Shown piece after piece: positions 37,311 through 48,200 of a stretch of DNA of 64,000 bases (the first letter of the stretch is position 1; every line of letters starts with the position of its first letter). Position numbers and translations under genes: made by a program. Location of the stretch: positions 2,170,001 to 2,234,000 of the forward strand of contig NC_135252.1 of NCBI RefSeq assembly GCF_964204865.1, given 5' to 3'. The notes below the pieces were generated by a model. That model made no database searches. It had not been told where the DNA came from and was given only the letters and a program-made list of their open reading frames with translations. The DNA is from Styela clava (taxonomy: Eukaryota > Chordata > Ascidiacea > Stolidobranchia > Styelidae).

Positions 37311-40300
37311 TCAACTGTTATTAGGAAACGTTGCTCCATCGCCCCTGCAATGATCTGAAACAAAAAATACTTTATAAAATAATATTTTTGTTCTAAACCT
37401 TACACATTTCGAAGAAAGATTGATATCAGTATTTGAAATCTCTTTTTTATCGAGACTTGTATTACTGATTATAAATAAAACTGTAGTTCTAGAGATCATG
37501 GACATTTTGTGTACTAGATTTTTGATATTTTGTCATAAAGGCCTAAGTAATGAAAAACGCAGTGAATAAGTTTTACCTTGATCCATCTTTGCAGGTTGTA
37601 ATTCAATTTCAAGTATGTCGGAGCTCACCTTCAAATATATATAGTAATGATTTTAAAAACGGGATTGATCTCATTTATACTTAACTCAAGTCGAAGTGAA
37701 TCTGGTACGATATACTGAGCCAGACATATTCCAGTCTATTTTTACCACCAAGTTCCTGTACGCCCTATGCCTATCTAATGATACATAGGAAGATATCTCG
37801 AGAAAAGAAAAAATTAATATGAGTTTATACGCAAGTGTTCTACATCGCCTATAATTCAATAATTTGTCTGTATCGTTAGAAAAATAAGTATATACAGTAT
37901 ATAAATCTGATTGTTGCACTGTCCCTTGTACCAAATACCGTTATTTGTTATATCTGAAAGTTTGATTGTTCTTCGCTAGCCGATTTCCTACCTATTCTTC
38001 TTATCGGCTCTTTTCTCTCTTTGACACTGAATTGAATGCTTTGTTTTTCAATGTTAATTATTATTTAATTACCTTTAGAGTCTCCAGTTTAATTTGGGCA
38101 ACTGCCCCAAACATTGCCGCCAATGTAATTTCCTGAGCAACATCTCTCTATAAAATTAAAAATAAAAACATTTCACAGAATCTGAATAAAATAATGCTGA
38201 CTAATATTTGATATATTTTTCCCTTTTAATATTAAAATTGAATCATTTCGATAATTTAGATTATAAAATTTGTACAAACCAATTCTTGTTCGATCTTTAG
38301 ATCTTTCCAAAGATTTTGTTTTTCAAATCTCTCCTCTTCTTCCTGATACAACAAAAAATTCAAACATCAAACTAAATTATATGAATAATAGGGGCTCCCG
38401 AAGTATGCGAACCAAGATGACGGACATCGGAATGTGATATGTGTACTAGGTTAGGGTTAGGCCATAATTTTAGGTATAAATACTACGGGAGGCTCTTGGC
38501 TAGTCTTCGAACTGATAATAGGACTAAAATAAGAAAAATTGGAAATAAATTATGGCCAACCCTAACCTGTTACCCATGTTACGTTCCGATGTCCGCCATC
38601 TTGGTTCGCATACTTCGGGAGCACCGAATAATATTTATAATGCACGATAATGATTACATAGATTAAATTTTGAATGATTTTTGTTACATTCACCGCTTAG
38701 ATGACATACATATAAATTACCTGTTTAATTGAAGAAAAGTACAATATCTGATCTATAAATGATAAGTTCAAAGAAGCGTGCATGGTTACAGCTCTCTCTG
38801 ATAATCATGAATCAAATTGAAAATATTCCAGAATATTACCTGTTTCTGCATCTCAAACTGCTGCTTTGCATGTCTGTTTGATACGCAATCAAAATCGTCG
38901 ATACTCTAAAAGATAGATTTGTGTATAAGATAATTAATGAAATAAATTGATTTCTTCAAAGATTATTTATTTTCACAGATAGTCAATGCATAAATACACA
39001 TACCGAAGATAGCGAAGATATTTCACTCATGGTGCTATCCTGAGAACACAAAAATGAAAATTGGAGTGAATTTATAACAGATGAAATTTCCAAAATCCGT
39101 ATTCGCTAAATAATGTAAAGATGCGCACAACGTGTCGAATTTTTGCACGAATGCACCTGCGGTTTTATAAAATAACTGCTTTTAATTAGCGCTTGAACAC
39201 GATTAAAATAAATATGGTATATTGAATAAGTTTATTTCTAATTATTTATACATTTTTAATTTGTTCTGGTTTATTAAATAATAGGTCAATATGAATTGTG
39301 TGGTCTGAGATCTCAGGATAATCCAGAATATTGTGCCATAGGTTAAATACCCACCTGAATGTTTTATATAACTTGTTTGGAAATTCAATACCAACAATAT
39401 GCACTTACCATAGACAAGGACGATACATAAGTCAAAGAATAATCCTGTTAAAATGAAAAACAATATAAAGATTAGTATTAAAATTATCGATGTAATTTAT
39501 TTAATTGGAAATTTCTGATCTTTTTATCTAAATATTTCTTTGCAGTTTTATAACCTTTTTGTTTTGCAATGTCTCGGGCCATTTGGGCACAGGGGGAAAA
39601 GAAGATTTTACAATAAGGAAAACAATAATGTACATCATAGCTAGAGCAGAGATGCTGTTAAACGATAAATATACTACCTTCGTTCAAAAAAAGCAAATGA
39701 TAAAATTACATATCATGAATACGTCCAATAGTTGGCATATAAACTTAATCTCTGCGTAACAAACAGCTAACTTCAATTAAAATGTTATATTAAAATATTA
39801 TAACAAATCTTAAATATCATATTTCGTCAAACTATTCAGACTCTTTTTCATACCGTTGATATCGAAGAAACTTCCCATTGCATATCTTCATCCTGTTGCG
39901 AAATGATGATTTAAAAATTAATGCACTACAAACCATAATTGCAAATGAAAAATGATTGTCTGTCGGTAAATGTATTTATATTCGTATGTTATAAAGTAAA
40001 TTATATTTTGGATTTATGGTATATTCTGAATAATTATTAAAAAGAAACTTTTTTGTGATATCTGCGATTTAGTCATCAAAGAGATAGAGAGAAATATAAT
40101 TTGTGTCTTTCATTTACTAGATAAAACTAAAAAATCACAAATTTTAACTGTTAATTTTTTTTTTATATCTTTGGCTTCAAACAATAACTCTTTTAAAATA
40201 TAATATAGAATGTTATGAAGGAAACTATTTGATGGACTATTTTCCTTCATCACCAATTAAAATGAAAGGAATCTCAACTGTAATAGACATAAATAAAGAA

Positions 40301-42587
40301 AAAATATGGTCATTGGATACAAATAATATCAACACCACTAATTGCTTCATAAACAAAGCAATAATAAACAACAATATAAAGTTATTTACATATGGCAGGG
40401 TAGTAAAATTGTTGTAATAATAATATTAAGAGCCATCATTTTTTTAATCCCATTGGTATTTAAGATCTGATTATTGCAACCGGCACCGACCCAAAGCAAA
40501 CAATGTCTCAATTTCCATATCCTGGTAAAACAAGATTACCTTCTCGTAAAACGATTCCAGCGCTATATTTTCTGATCGATGAGATTGTGACGTTATTTCT
40601 CCAAGATCATCAAAATTCTGGGAATAAATTTGTATAAATATATGTTGTTAAAGATAACGTTAATTCATCCAAGAGAATAAAACGTTACTATTAAATGTCA
40701 ATAAGATTTACATGAATATTACATTTTTTGGTGCTACTGAAGTATGCGCACAAAGATGTCGCACAACCTGAACCCAGTACTGGTACACAACCTGAATTCA
40801 GATTGTGCGCCATCTTGGTGCGCATACTTCAGGAGGTTCCATTTTTTGTTTAAACCATGGTTAACAAAGGAATAAAGTAAAATGTTGAAGCTTAAATGTA
40901 TATCCGGTTGAATAATAATTGGATATTCAAGTTCGCTAAACAATTCTGCGCTATTTTCTTGCAATGGTCAACGACATCTGCTGCATATTTATTCAGAATA
41001 AATTTTATTGTAACAGAAAATAATCGTTGATGTATAAATGTGATTTTAATGATTTTACTCACGTCGTCCATTTTATTCCTGTTTGACTTCATGCCATTCT
41101 GAGTCTTTGAAAAGCATTTGGTAAATATCTGACAAATTAATAAGTACATTTATTACAAGCAAATGAAAAGTCATATGAATTCCTATTTTTTCTGTGGTTT
41201 ACCTTCATCTTCAAATTCAATCCCGTTAATTTTGTCTTGTTGTTTGTAACTTTTTTAATCTTACATTTTCCGGACTGACGTGTCCGTTTTTCGAAATTCT
41301 AAAAGAATGTAGCAATTGAGAGAAATGCGAAAGAAGAGCTATCACAGTTTATAAGCGATAATGATAATTTTCATGATGACTATAGTTTTCAGCACTTTCA
41401 ATTGATGGAAAATTTACTGATGAATGACTTGGTGTCTTTGGTGTTGTTTTTAAACATTAAACATTTGAATCGACAAGTCATATGTAACAAACAGAGCTGC
41501 TGCGCAGAGCTGGGGCCAAGACTTTTTTGAAATAACGTCAGTTATCCAATCATTACCTGCGCTCTGTACAAAGTGCCACAATGTTCTTGGGAGTTATAAT
41601 CATTGGTATCATCTCAAATATTTAAATTTATCTAAACTGCCAGAATATTTCCAAATATGTGTTGTTCAGTTTTAACTTCCTTACTATTATGCAGAATTTA
41701 AAAAAAAGTTGGTTAGTCAATTTCTTATTTACTCACCATAACATTATTGACTTTTCTCATTTTTCTTCCAAACCAACTTGCAAATGCAACAATGCAATGG
41801 ATTGCATTCAAGAAAGAAGACGATCTTTCCTCACTGTCTCCTCGTTTCTTGAAAAAAGGTCAATTACTTTAAACATTGTTTAAAAAATATAGTCTACCAA
41901 ATTATAATTTTGTTTTAAATAGCTGTACTAAGATTTCGTCGATATGTTTCTGGAAAGGACGGTACATCGGACACTCAAATTTTGTTTACATTGCAACAGA
42001 ATTTGTACATATATTACATATATCACAACTCGGAATGTTCAATGTATCAGGATTAATTGTTTAAAAAGTCATGTAATATATCTTCAGGGTTTCATTATTT
42101 CTGTTAGTATCAATGGCGAGGTCAAGTCAAACACTGAAAATACTTCTGATTCCGAATTTGTATAGTGATCGACCCAAGGCAAAGTCGCTTAGCACGAACC
42201 ATATACGCTGAACAAGAAGAATGACACGAGTAACCACTTGTTCAAATAAGAATCGAAACAGCGAGATGTAGACGCTCCTAAGATGAAGTAAATAATTCAG
42301 CAAAGCTTATTGCACAAAGTTTCGGAGGCTAAATTTGTCAACAAGAAGACCAATCTCGTGCCCATGAAGTTAAAGCGGCCTTCACAGATAATTGATACAC
42401 TTTCTCATTGTATAACCAAATTTTGACAGACAAATTGCACTGTTCATTTGATAAAAAGTAGTTCTTTACATACTTGATTCCAACGTTTACGATTCTTACG
42501 ACTCCGCCGTTTCCGTCCACATGAAATGCGATGGCCTCCATCTTCATCTGGCGGATCAATTACAACTTCCTGGTGATGAATATTCAT
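37311..42587 (-). CDS. Unrecognised 12-exon gene, copy 1
   Basis: I do not recognise this protein of about 291 residues. Exons, 5' to 3' on the minus strand: 42474-42587, 41737-41847, 41203-41298, 41063-41128, 40540-40617, 39854-39892, 39409-39444, 39004-39039, 38840-38905, 38280-38342, 38073-38147, 37577-37628 and 37311-37354 (the last two joined in phase 1, all others phase 0). By count this is 13 coding pieces, with 12 introns. The N-terminus is MNIHHQEVVIDPPDEDGG followed by a basic cluster (GRKRRSRKNRKRWNQ) that looks like a nuclear localisation signal. Then: a segment with AIHCIVAFASWFG, a Lys-rich stretch, three related Ser-rich micro-exons, a charged helix EEEERFEKQNLWKDLKIEQE, ITLAAMFGAVAQIKLETLK, and C-terminal GATFPNNS. 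Every splice site and frame is kept in the second copy, and differences between copies mostly fall outside the coding parts, which supports a real gene. Location is probably nuclear (inference). Confidence 0.7.
38391..38625. mobile_element. MITE present only in duplication unit 1
   Basis: A 235-bp element with long inverted ends sharing CTCCCGAAGTATGCGAACC and AAGATG, flanked by an 8-bp TSD GAATAATA (38383-38390 and 38626-38633). In unit 2 the matching intron position (about 46402) reads straight through TTTGGATAATATTT with one copy, so the insertion came after the duplication. It lies in an intron of the duplicated gene between exons 38280-38342 and 38840-38905. Confidence 0.88.
40731..40840. 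mobile_element. Short hairpin MITE, unit 1 copy
   Basis: A 110-bp near-palindrome with the ends CTGAAGTATGCGCAC and GTGCGCATACTTCAG, flanked by ATTTTTTG on both sides (40723-40730 and 40841-40848). It shares GAAGTATGCG and AAGATG with the 38391 MITE, so they are related. It is also present in unit 2 at 51637-51746, meaning it predates the duplication. Confidence 0.8.
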
Positions 42588-42881
42588 GATAACAGTATCG
42601 TTAACATTTCAATTCAACTGCTCGTTGTAAATGAATTTCTTGGATTTTAATGCAATTTGCAAATATTGTTTGAATTGTGACGTCACAATCAATGACAAAT
42701 TAAAAATTCATTCAATAGGTTTCAAGAATCTCACTGAGAAACTGTGTGAATTTGTTTAATATATGGTTAGTGTTCGTAATGGTGAACGACAAATTTGAGA
42801 GAAAGTCGCCAAGATGACAAACAGAACTTGCTGATATCTTGCTACACATTTTGGTGGTAACAAAAACAGGTATATAGACAG

Positions 42882-45114
42882 CAGTGGCGGCGCGTGGTCA
42901 TTTTGACAACCAAGGCAAGCTACTGCGGGACCAAGTCACCCCCATCTATGGGGACAGGATGAGCGCTGTAAGTTCTCCCATCATTTTATGAGTATAAAAA
43001 CCATTCCAGCGGTAACAACCAATCGGCAAAAGCGACAATTTTTAACGATAAGAAAGTGTCTTTAAAACCGGTCCAAGTCAAGGGATTAATAAATATAGAC
43101 ATAGTTTATTTTGAAACCTCTTTCAAAAGGAAAGGCAATATTTACCCAGATAAATACAATGACATATTAACAGAAACTTCGGGAAAGCAGACAAAACCTA
43201 AAATAAGGTTTAAAACGTTACTATGAAAAACGGAAAGGTAATGCAAAGATAAGGACATGCGTCGCTCACTCATAGATATATATGCTGCTAGACTTCTACT
43301 GCTTGAACATATATGCAACACGCCGCGGTTTCTTGGAAGCAAAATGCTCAATAACGCGCTGATTAAAGTCATGCATCCCAGAAATAACGTCTCTGTGAAT
43401 GGATAAAACAGTCAAGGAATTTAATCTATCTTACTTCATTATGTTTCTGAGATACGTCGTCAAAATGATGTCCAGAACTTTTGCAGACGCCGCAAAGGTA
43501 GTTACTAGAGTGTTATCTATGAGGAACCCATAGAGCGCGCAAGTTGATGTGATGTTTAAAAAAGTTTGATTGGTGTATATACAACGCAATTCATTTTCCA
43601 ATTTACCCACGTTTATCATGGGGTAAAATTTGGAGACAGTAGCCAACAAATGGATGGGAAATTGACGTGCAAATTTTGAAAAATTTTTGGGGTTCATCAA
43701 AGAGAACGCGGCAAGGTTTTCAGTGCGCGGACGATCGCCTATTTGATTCACCAGAATGTCACAGCATTCCTTTGCAGACAAAATCAAACGCTGCGTTGTT
43801 TGCCCGCGGCGTAAGGAAGCACTCCATGTGTCATCATATTTTATTGTTTCCCGGATACGAGATACAGCATCGCAGAAGTCTGAAATACACGACTGCACAG
43901 ACGCTCCATCCATTAGCCTTGACTGCAATGCGCCGTATAATACATCCACGTGATAGAATATTGTGGAGAAAAAAGCGAGAAAAAATGAAAACTAACCATC
44001 TTCTAGCAGACGCTTTAGACTTGCCGTCTTCCTCACAGAGCGTTCGTCCCAAACCGGAGAGCTCAGAATGCCATTGAAACACTCAATGAGCTCAGACCTA
44101 ATTTTGGACACGCCCTGCACCACGCGTGATTGGAAGTTCCAACGTGTTGGTGCACAAGCTGGGAGACGGCGGCTACATATCTGGCGAAGGAGGTCAGAGC
44201 GCTTCGGCGAAACGGAAAAAAATGAAGAAAACCCCGAAACATTTGCAAAAAATATACGGACGAGAGGGGTATCAAGACACATACTTTTAATAACGAGGTT
44301 AAATTGGTGTGCATGAAAATGTAAAAAATGCGCATGAGGAAAATCTTCTTTTATATAAACTTGAACACCATGTTTCGACCCACTCATGACTGCCGCGCCG
44401 GCATAAGTTTGAGCTATCAATTTTGACTTCGCGTTGTAAGGCTGTAACGCTTCTTTCAGTACAGCCGATATCCCACAAGCCGTGCGATCGACGATTGGTA
44501 CAAAGCTGTGAAATCTCTCGGTAGGTTTACCATCGCCCAAGACGTTGTACCTCTAATTTTTGTTCCAGCGGCAGCTGCGAAAACGGAGTGCGAAGTAGTG
44601 CATCAACCTTATTCATTATGAGGTCTAAGGCTAAGAAATGCGAAGCCGGAAAGAAGTGAGGAGCTCAAAAGGAATGTGGAAAATCGAAAGCAAATGGACT
44701 AAAGGTCTCTAACTGATTCAAATAGCGAAACAAGCGACAAAAACGAAGGCGAGGAAACTATCAACTCTTCAAGCAACCAACGAACGAGAAGGAATGCGTG
44801 AATATGTCAACACGTTGTTGTAAGAAACGTCGGCATTGTGTCGTCATAATTTCGGAGCTAGCCCCGATGATTTAGTAAAAGAAACAGAAAACAAACGAGA
44901 CAAACGCGGCGAGTGGAAGATAAAAGAGAGAATACGATATACAATGAGCAACCGGGGCAAAATCGGCGTCGCCCCGTCGACGTTCGGCGAAGGCTTTGCG
45001 AGCGAAAAATGAACCATGTCGGGAGAATATGGTAGTGTAGACAGTCTGTGCAACCGATATTGAGGTATTTTTCGAATATTTTTTATTATACCGAAAAAAC
45101 AATAAATATATAAA
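42882..45114 (-). mobile_element. ZMYM1-like hAT transposon remnant between the duplication units
   Basis: Begins CAGTGGCGGCGCGTGG, typical of a hAT terminus, right at the end of unit 1. Coding remains on the minus strand run from 44540 to about 43310. No matching inverted end was found at the far side near 45060-45114, where unit 2 starts, so the 5' part of the element is truncated. Its position exactly between the units suggests that it was inserted at, or helped form, the duplication junction. Confidence 0.75.
43310..44540 (-). pseudogene. ZMYM1/DUF4371-like hAT transposase, C-terminal half
   Basis: Frame 1 (43992-44540) contains FVPIVDRTACGISAVLKEAL, QTYAGAAVMSG, QFNLVIKSMC, FFSVSPKRSDLL and APTRWNFQSRVV. 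These match the catalytic region of the TTF-type/DUF4371/ZMYM1 family (family landmarks: YDGAxxMSG, HCxAHxLNL, TRWxSR). After a frame break, 43431-43949 continues with MDVLYGALQSRL, SAKECCDILVNQIGDRP and the C-terminal part. Further broken frame near 43320-43415 carries HRDVISGMHDFNQRVIEHFA, the usual C-terminal tail. One clear frameshift and the missing N-terminus make it non-functional, although most of the reading frame is intact. Confidence 0.8.
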
Positions 45115-45220
45115 TAAATATATTTTAAAACGTGTGGACATGAAATGCATGAAAGAATATATGTCAAATATAAAAAATATTCCAGTGAACAAACACTAGC
45201 AAGAGATGTTGTAGTCATCA

Positions 45221-48200
45221 TCAACTGTTATTAGGAAACGTTGCTCCATCGCCCCTGCAATGATCTGAAACAAAAAATACTTTATAAAATAATATTTTTG
45301 TTCTAAACCTTAAATCTTTCGAAAAAGGTTGATATCAGTATTTAGAATCTTTTTTTTATGGAGACTTGTATTACTGATTATAAATAAAACTGTAGTTCAA
45401 AAGTTTCATGGACATTTTGGTGTACTAGATTTTTGATGTTTCGTCATAAAGGCTTAAGTAATGAAATATTTAATATTCAACAACTCAAAAGCAATAGACG
45501 AATGTGTTTAGAAAAATGAACATTTGTATTTTCGATTCCACAGACTCGAATAGAAAGAAATTCGTTGAAAAACGCAGTGAATAAGTTTTACCTTGTTCCA
45601 TCTTTGCAGGTTGTAATTCAATTTCAAGTTTGTCGAAGCTCACCTTCAAATATAGTAATGATTTTAAAAACGAGATTGATCTCATTTATACTTAACTCAA
45701 GTCGAAGTGAATCTGGTACGATATACTGGGCCAGACATATTCCAGTCTATTTTACCTTCTGCTGGCCCTACGCCTATCTAATGATACATAGGGAGATATC
45801 TCGAGGAAAGAAACAAATTAATATGAGTTTGTACGCAAGTGTCCTAGTTCGCCCATAATTCATTAATTGTCTGTATCGATAGAAAAAAAAGTATATACAG
45901 TATATAAATCTGATTGTTGCACTGTCCCATGTATCGAATACCGTTATTTGTTATATCTGAGAGTTTGTTCTTTGCTATCGGATTTGCTACCTATTCTTCT
46001 TATCGGCTCTTTTCTCTCTTTGATACTGGACTAAATGCTTTGTTTTTCAATGTTAATTAATATTTAATTACCTTTAGATTCTCCAATTTAATTTGGGCAA
46101 CTGCCCCACACATTGCCGCCAATGTAATTTCCTGAGCAACATCCCTCTATAATGTAAAAATAAAAACATTTCTAGAGAACTAAATATTTCGCAGAATCTG
46201 AATAAATTAATGTTGATTATTATTTGATATATTTGTCGCTATTAACATTAAAAATAAATCATTCGAAATTTTAAATTATAAAATTTGTACAAACCAGTTC
46301 TTGATCGATCTTTAGATCTTTCCAAAGATTTTGTTTTTCAAATCTCTTCTCTTCTTCCTGATACAACAAATAAATTCAAACATCAAAACTGTATTATTTG
46401 GATAATATTTATAATGCACGATAATGATTACATAGATTGAATTTTGAATGATTTGAATTTTGTTACATTCACCGCTTAGATCATAGGTTCTCAAAGTGCT
46501 CCGTACGGAGCCCCAGGGCTCCGCGAGAGAAACCCAGGGGCTCCGCGAGCTATTCGATTACTCTTCAAAATACTGACTCAAAATTTTGTAACTGTTCAAA
46601 GAAGCAATAACAGCTTTGATAACATCTGACAACAATATAGCCTCGAAATATGGTAAAGGGCCGGAATTAAAAAATGACATTATTTATGAGCAGTAGCGCA
46701 GCCAGGATTCTCAAGAGGGAGGTGGTTCAAAATTGGAATCGGAAATTTCCGCGCAACATTTTTCGCGATTAAAAAAACGGATAACGAGATTTCTGTTGCG
46801 TAAAATATTCAATCCAAGACCGATGGAGCGTTTGACGTGTCTCGTCGGTATAATGTAGTTGTGCTCATCGTTACTCACGTTTGATTCGAGATTACTATTA
46901 GGATTACTAAAATGAAAGAATACTATTCTAAAATAACATAAAATATGTGATAAACTGCCATCTATAAATAAATTGGTGTCGTATTTTTGCGATCTTGGTA
47001 TTTGTCAAACTTGATTTGTTCTTTCGCACTTGAGATTATTTTTAAGCAAGATATCGCTGTTTAAAAAATCACAATGTCTGGGGAAAATACGAACAATTGA
47101 AAATTATTTTATTGCATTCAGCTCCGTCGGTAGTTTCAGAATGAAAAAAGGTACATCGCGGATCGCGCGCACCATTGATTGCGTGCGGCTGCGTCGGTAG
47201 TTTCAGAATGAAAAAAAAGGTAAATCGCGCGCACAATTGACTGTGTTTCGATTTCGCAGCTACTACGATGAAAACCTAACATAACACCAAATTTTGTGAT
47301 TTACAATGTCTATAGAAGCGTTTTCAATCTGAGGTGAGTCTGCTGAAACCAAAGTGTGATCTTCCATTTTAAGTTTCAGTTTAAATATTTTAGAATGCCG
47401 CTTTTCAATCAAGAAATTTGAGTTGTGGATTTACCTTTTCATTGATTATTATTTTTAGCATTTCGTCGCCGATGACTATAATATGGTAACATGTTTTTCA
47501 CATTGAACTCATAATTCCCCACGAGAACAAAAAAGCAATTAACGTCGTCATTGTGTAACAATACATGTATATGCCGAGGGAAATTTTTGATTTAGGGAGA
47601 ATAAACAGCGGCGTAAAGATGTTTAAAACACGCCATGCTGACGGAAAAAATCGGCGATTGTAACAAAATGAAATAGCGCACGTTACTAACGGCCTTTTAA
47701 TTGAGTCTTCCAAAAATGTCAAAAAAGAAAAGATTCAGCATTTAGAATAAATAAAGTACTTTTAACTTGTTCGGGAATAATAATCTGAAAGTAACAATTT
47801 TAAAATTTATTTTGGGGCTCCGCGAATAATATTCAACCTTTCAAGGGCTCCGCAACACCAAAAGTTTGAGAACCCCTGGTATAGAGCATAGGTTCTCAAA
47901 GTGCTCCGTACGGAGCCCCAGGGCTCCGCGAGAGAAACCCAGGGGCTCCGCTAGCTATTGGATTACTTTTCAAAGTACTGACTTGGCTAATTTAAAACTG
48001 TTCGTAGAAGCAATAACAGCTTTGATAAAATTTGACAACAAGATATCCTTGAAATATGGCAAAGTGGCGGAATTAAAAATGACAATATTTATAAGCAGGA
48101 GCGCAGCCAGAATTCTTTAGAGGGAGGAAGTTCAAAATTGGAATCGGAAATTTACGCGCAACATTCTTGGCGATTCAAAAAAAAAAAACGGATAACGAGA

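Larger units (their letters stand above)
37205..42881. repeat. Segmental duplication, unit 1
   Basis: This 5.7-kb unit is repeated in the same orientation at 45115-53815. It starts at TATTTTAAAACGTGTGGACA and ends at GGTATATAGACAG. The two units align along their whole length, apart from later insertions: a 235-bp MITE only here (38391-38625), and three elements only in unit 2. Each unit contains one complete copy of an unrecognised minus-strand gene. Divergence by eye is a few percent in introns and lower in exons. Confidence 0.92.

Noticed and set aside
40892-40964. Possible extra exon (ENSAELFSELEY) in duplicated gene copy 1
   Set aside because: No donor site follows, and the acceptor/donor context is not kept in copy 2, so it was left out of the gene model.
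43667-44316. Plus-strand frames of up to 136 residues
   Set aside because: They are the complementary strand of the ZMYM1-like transposase remnant.
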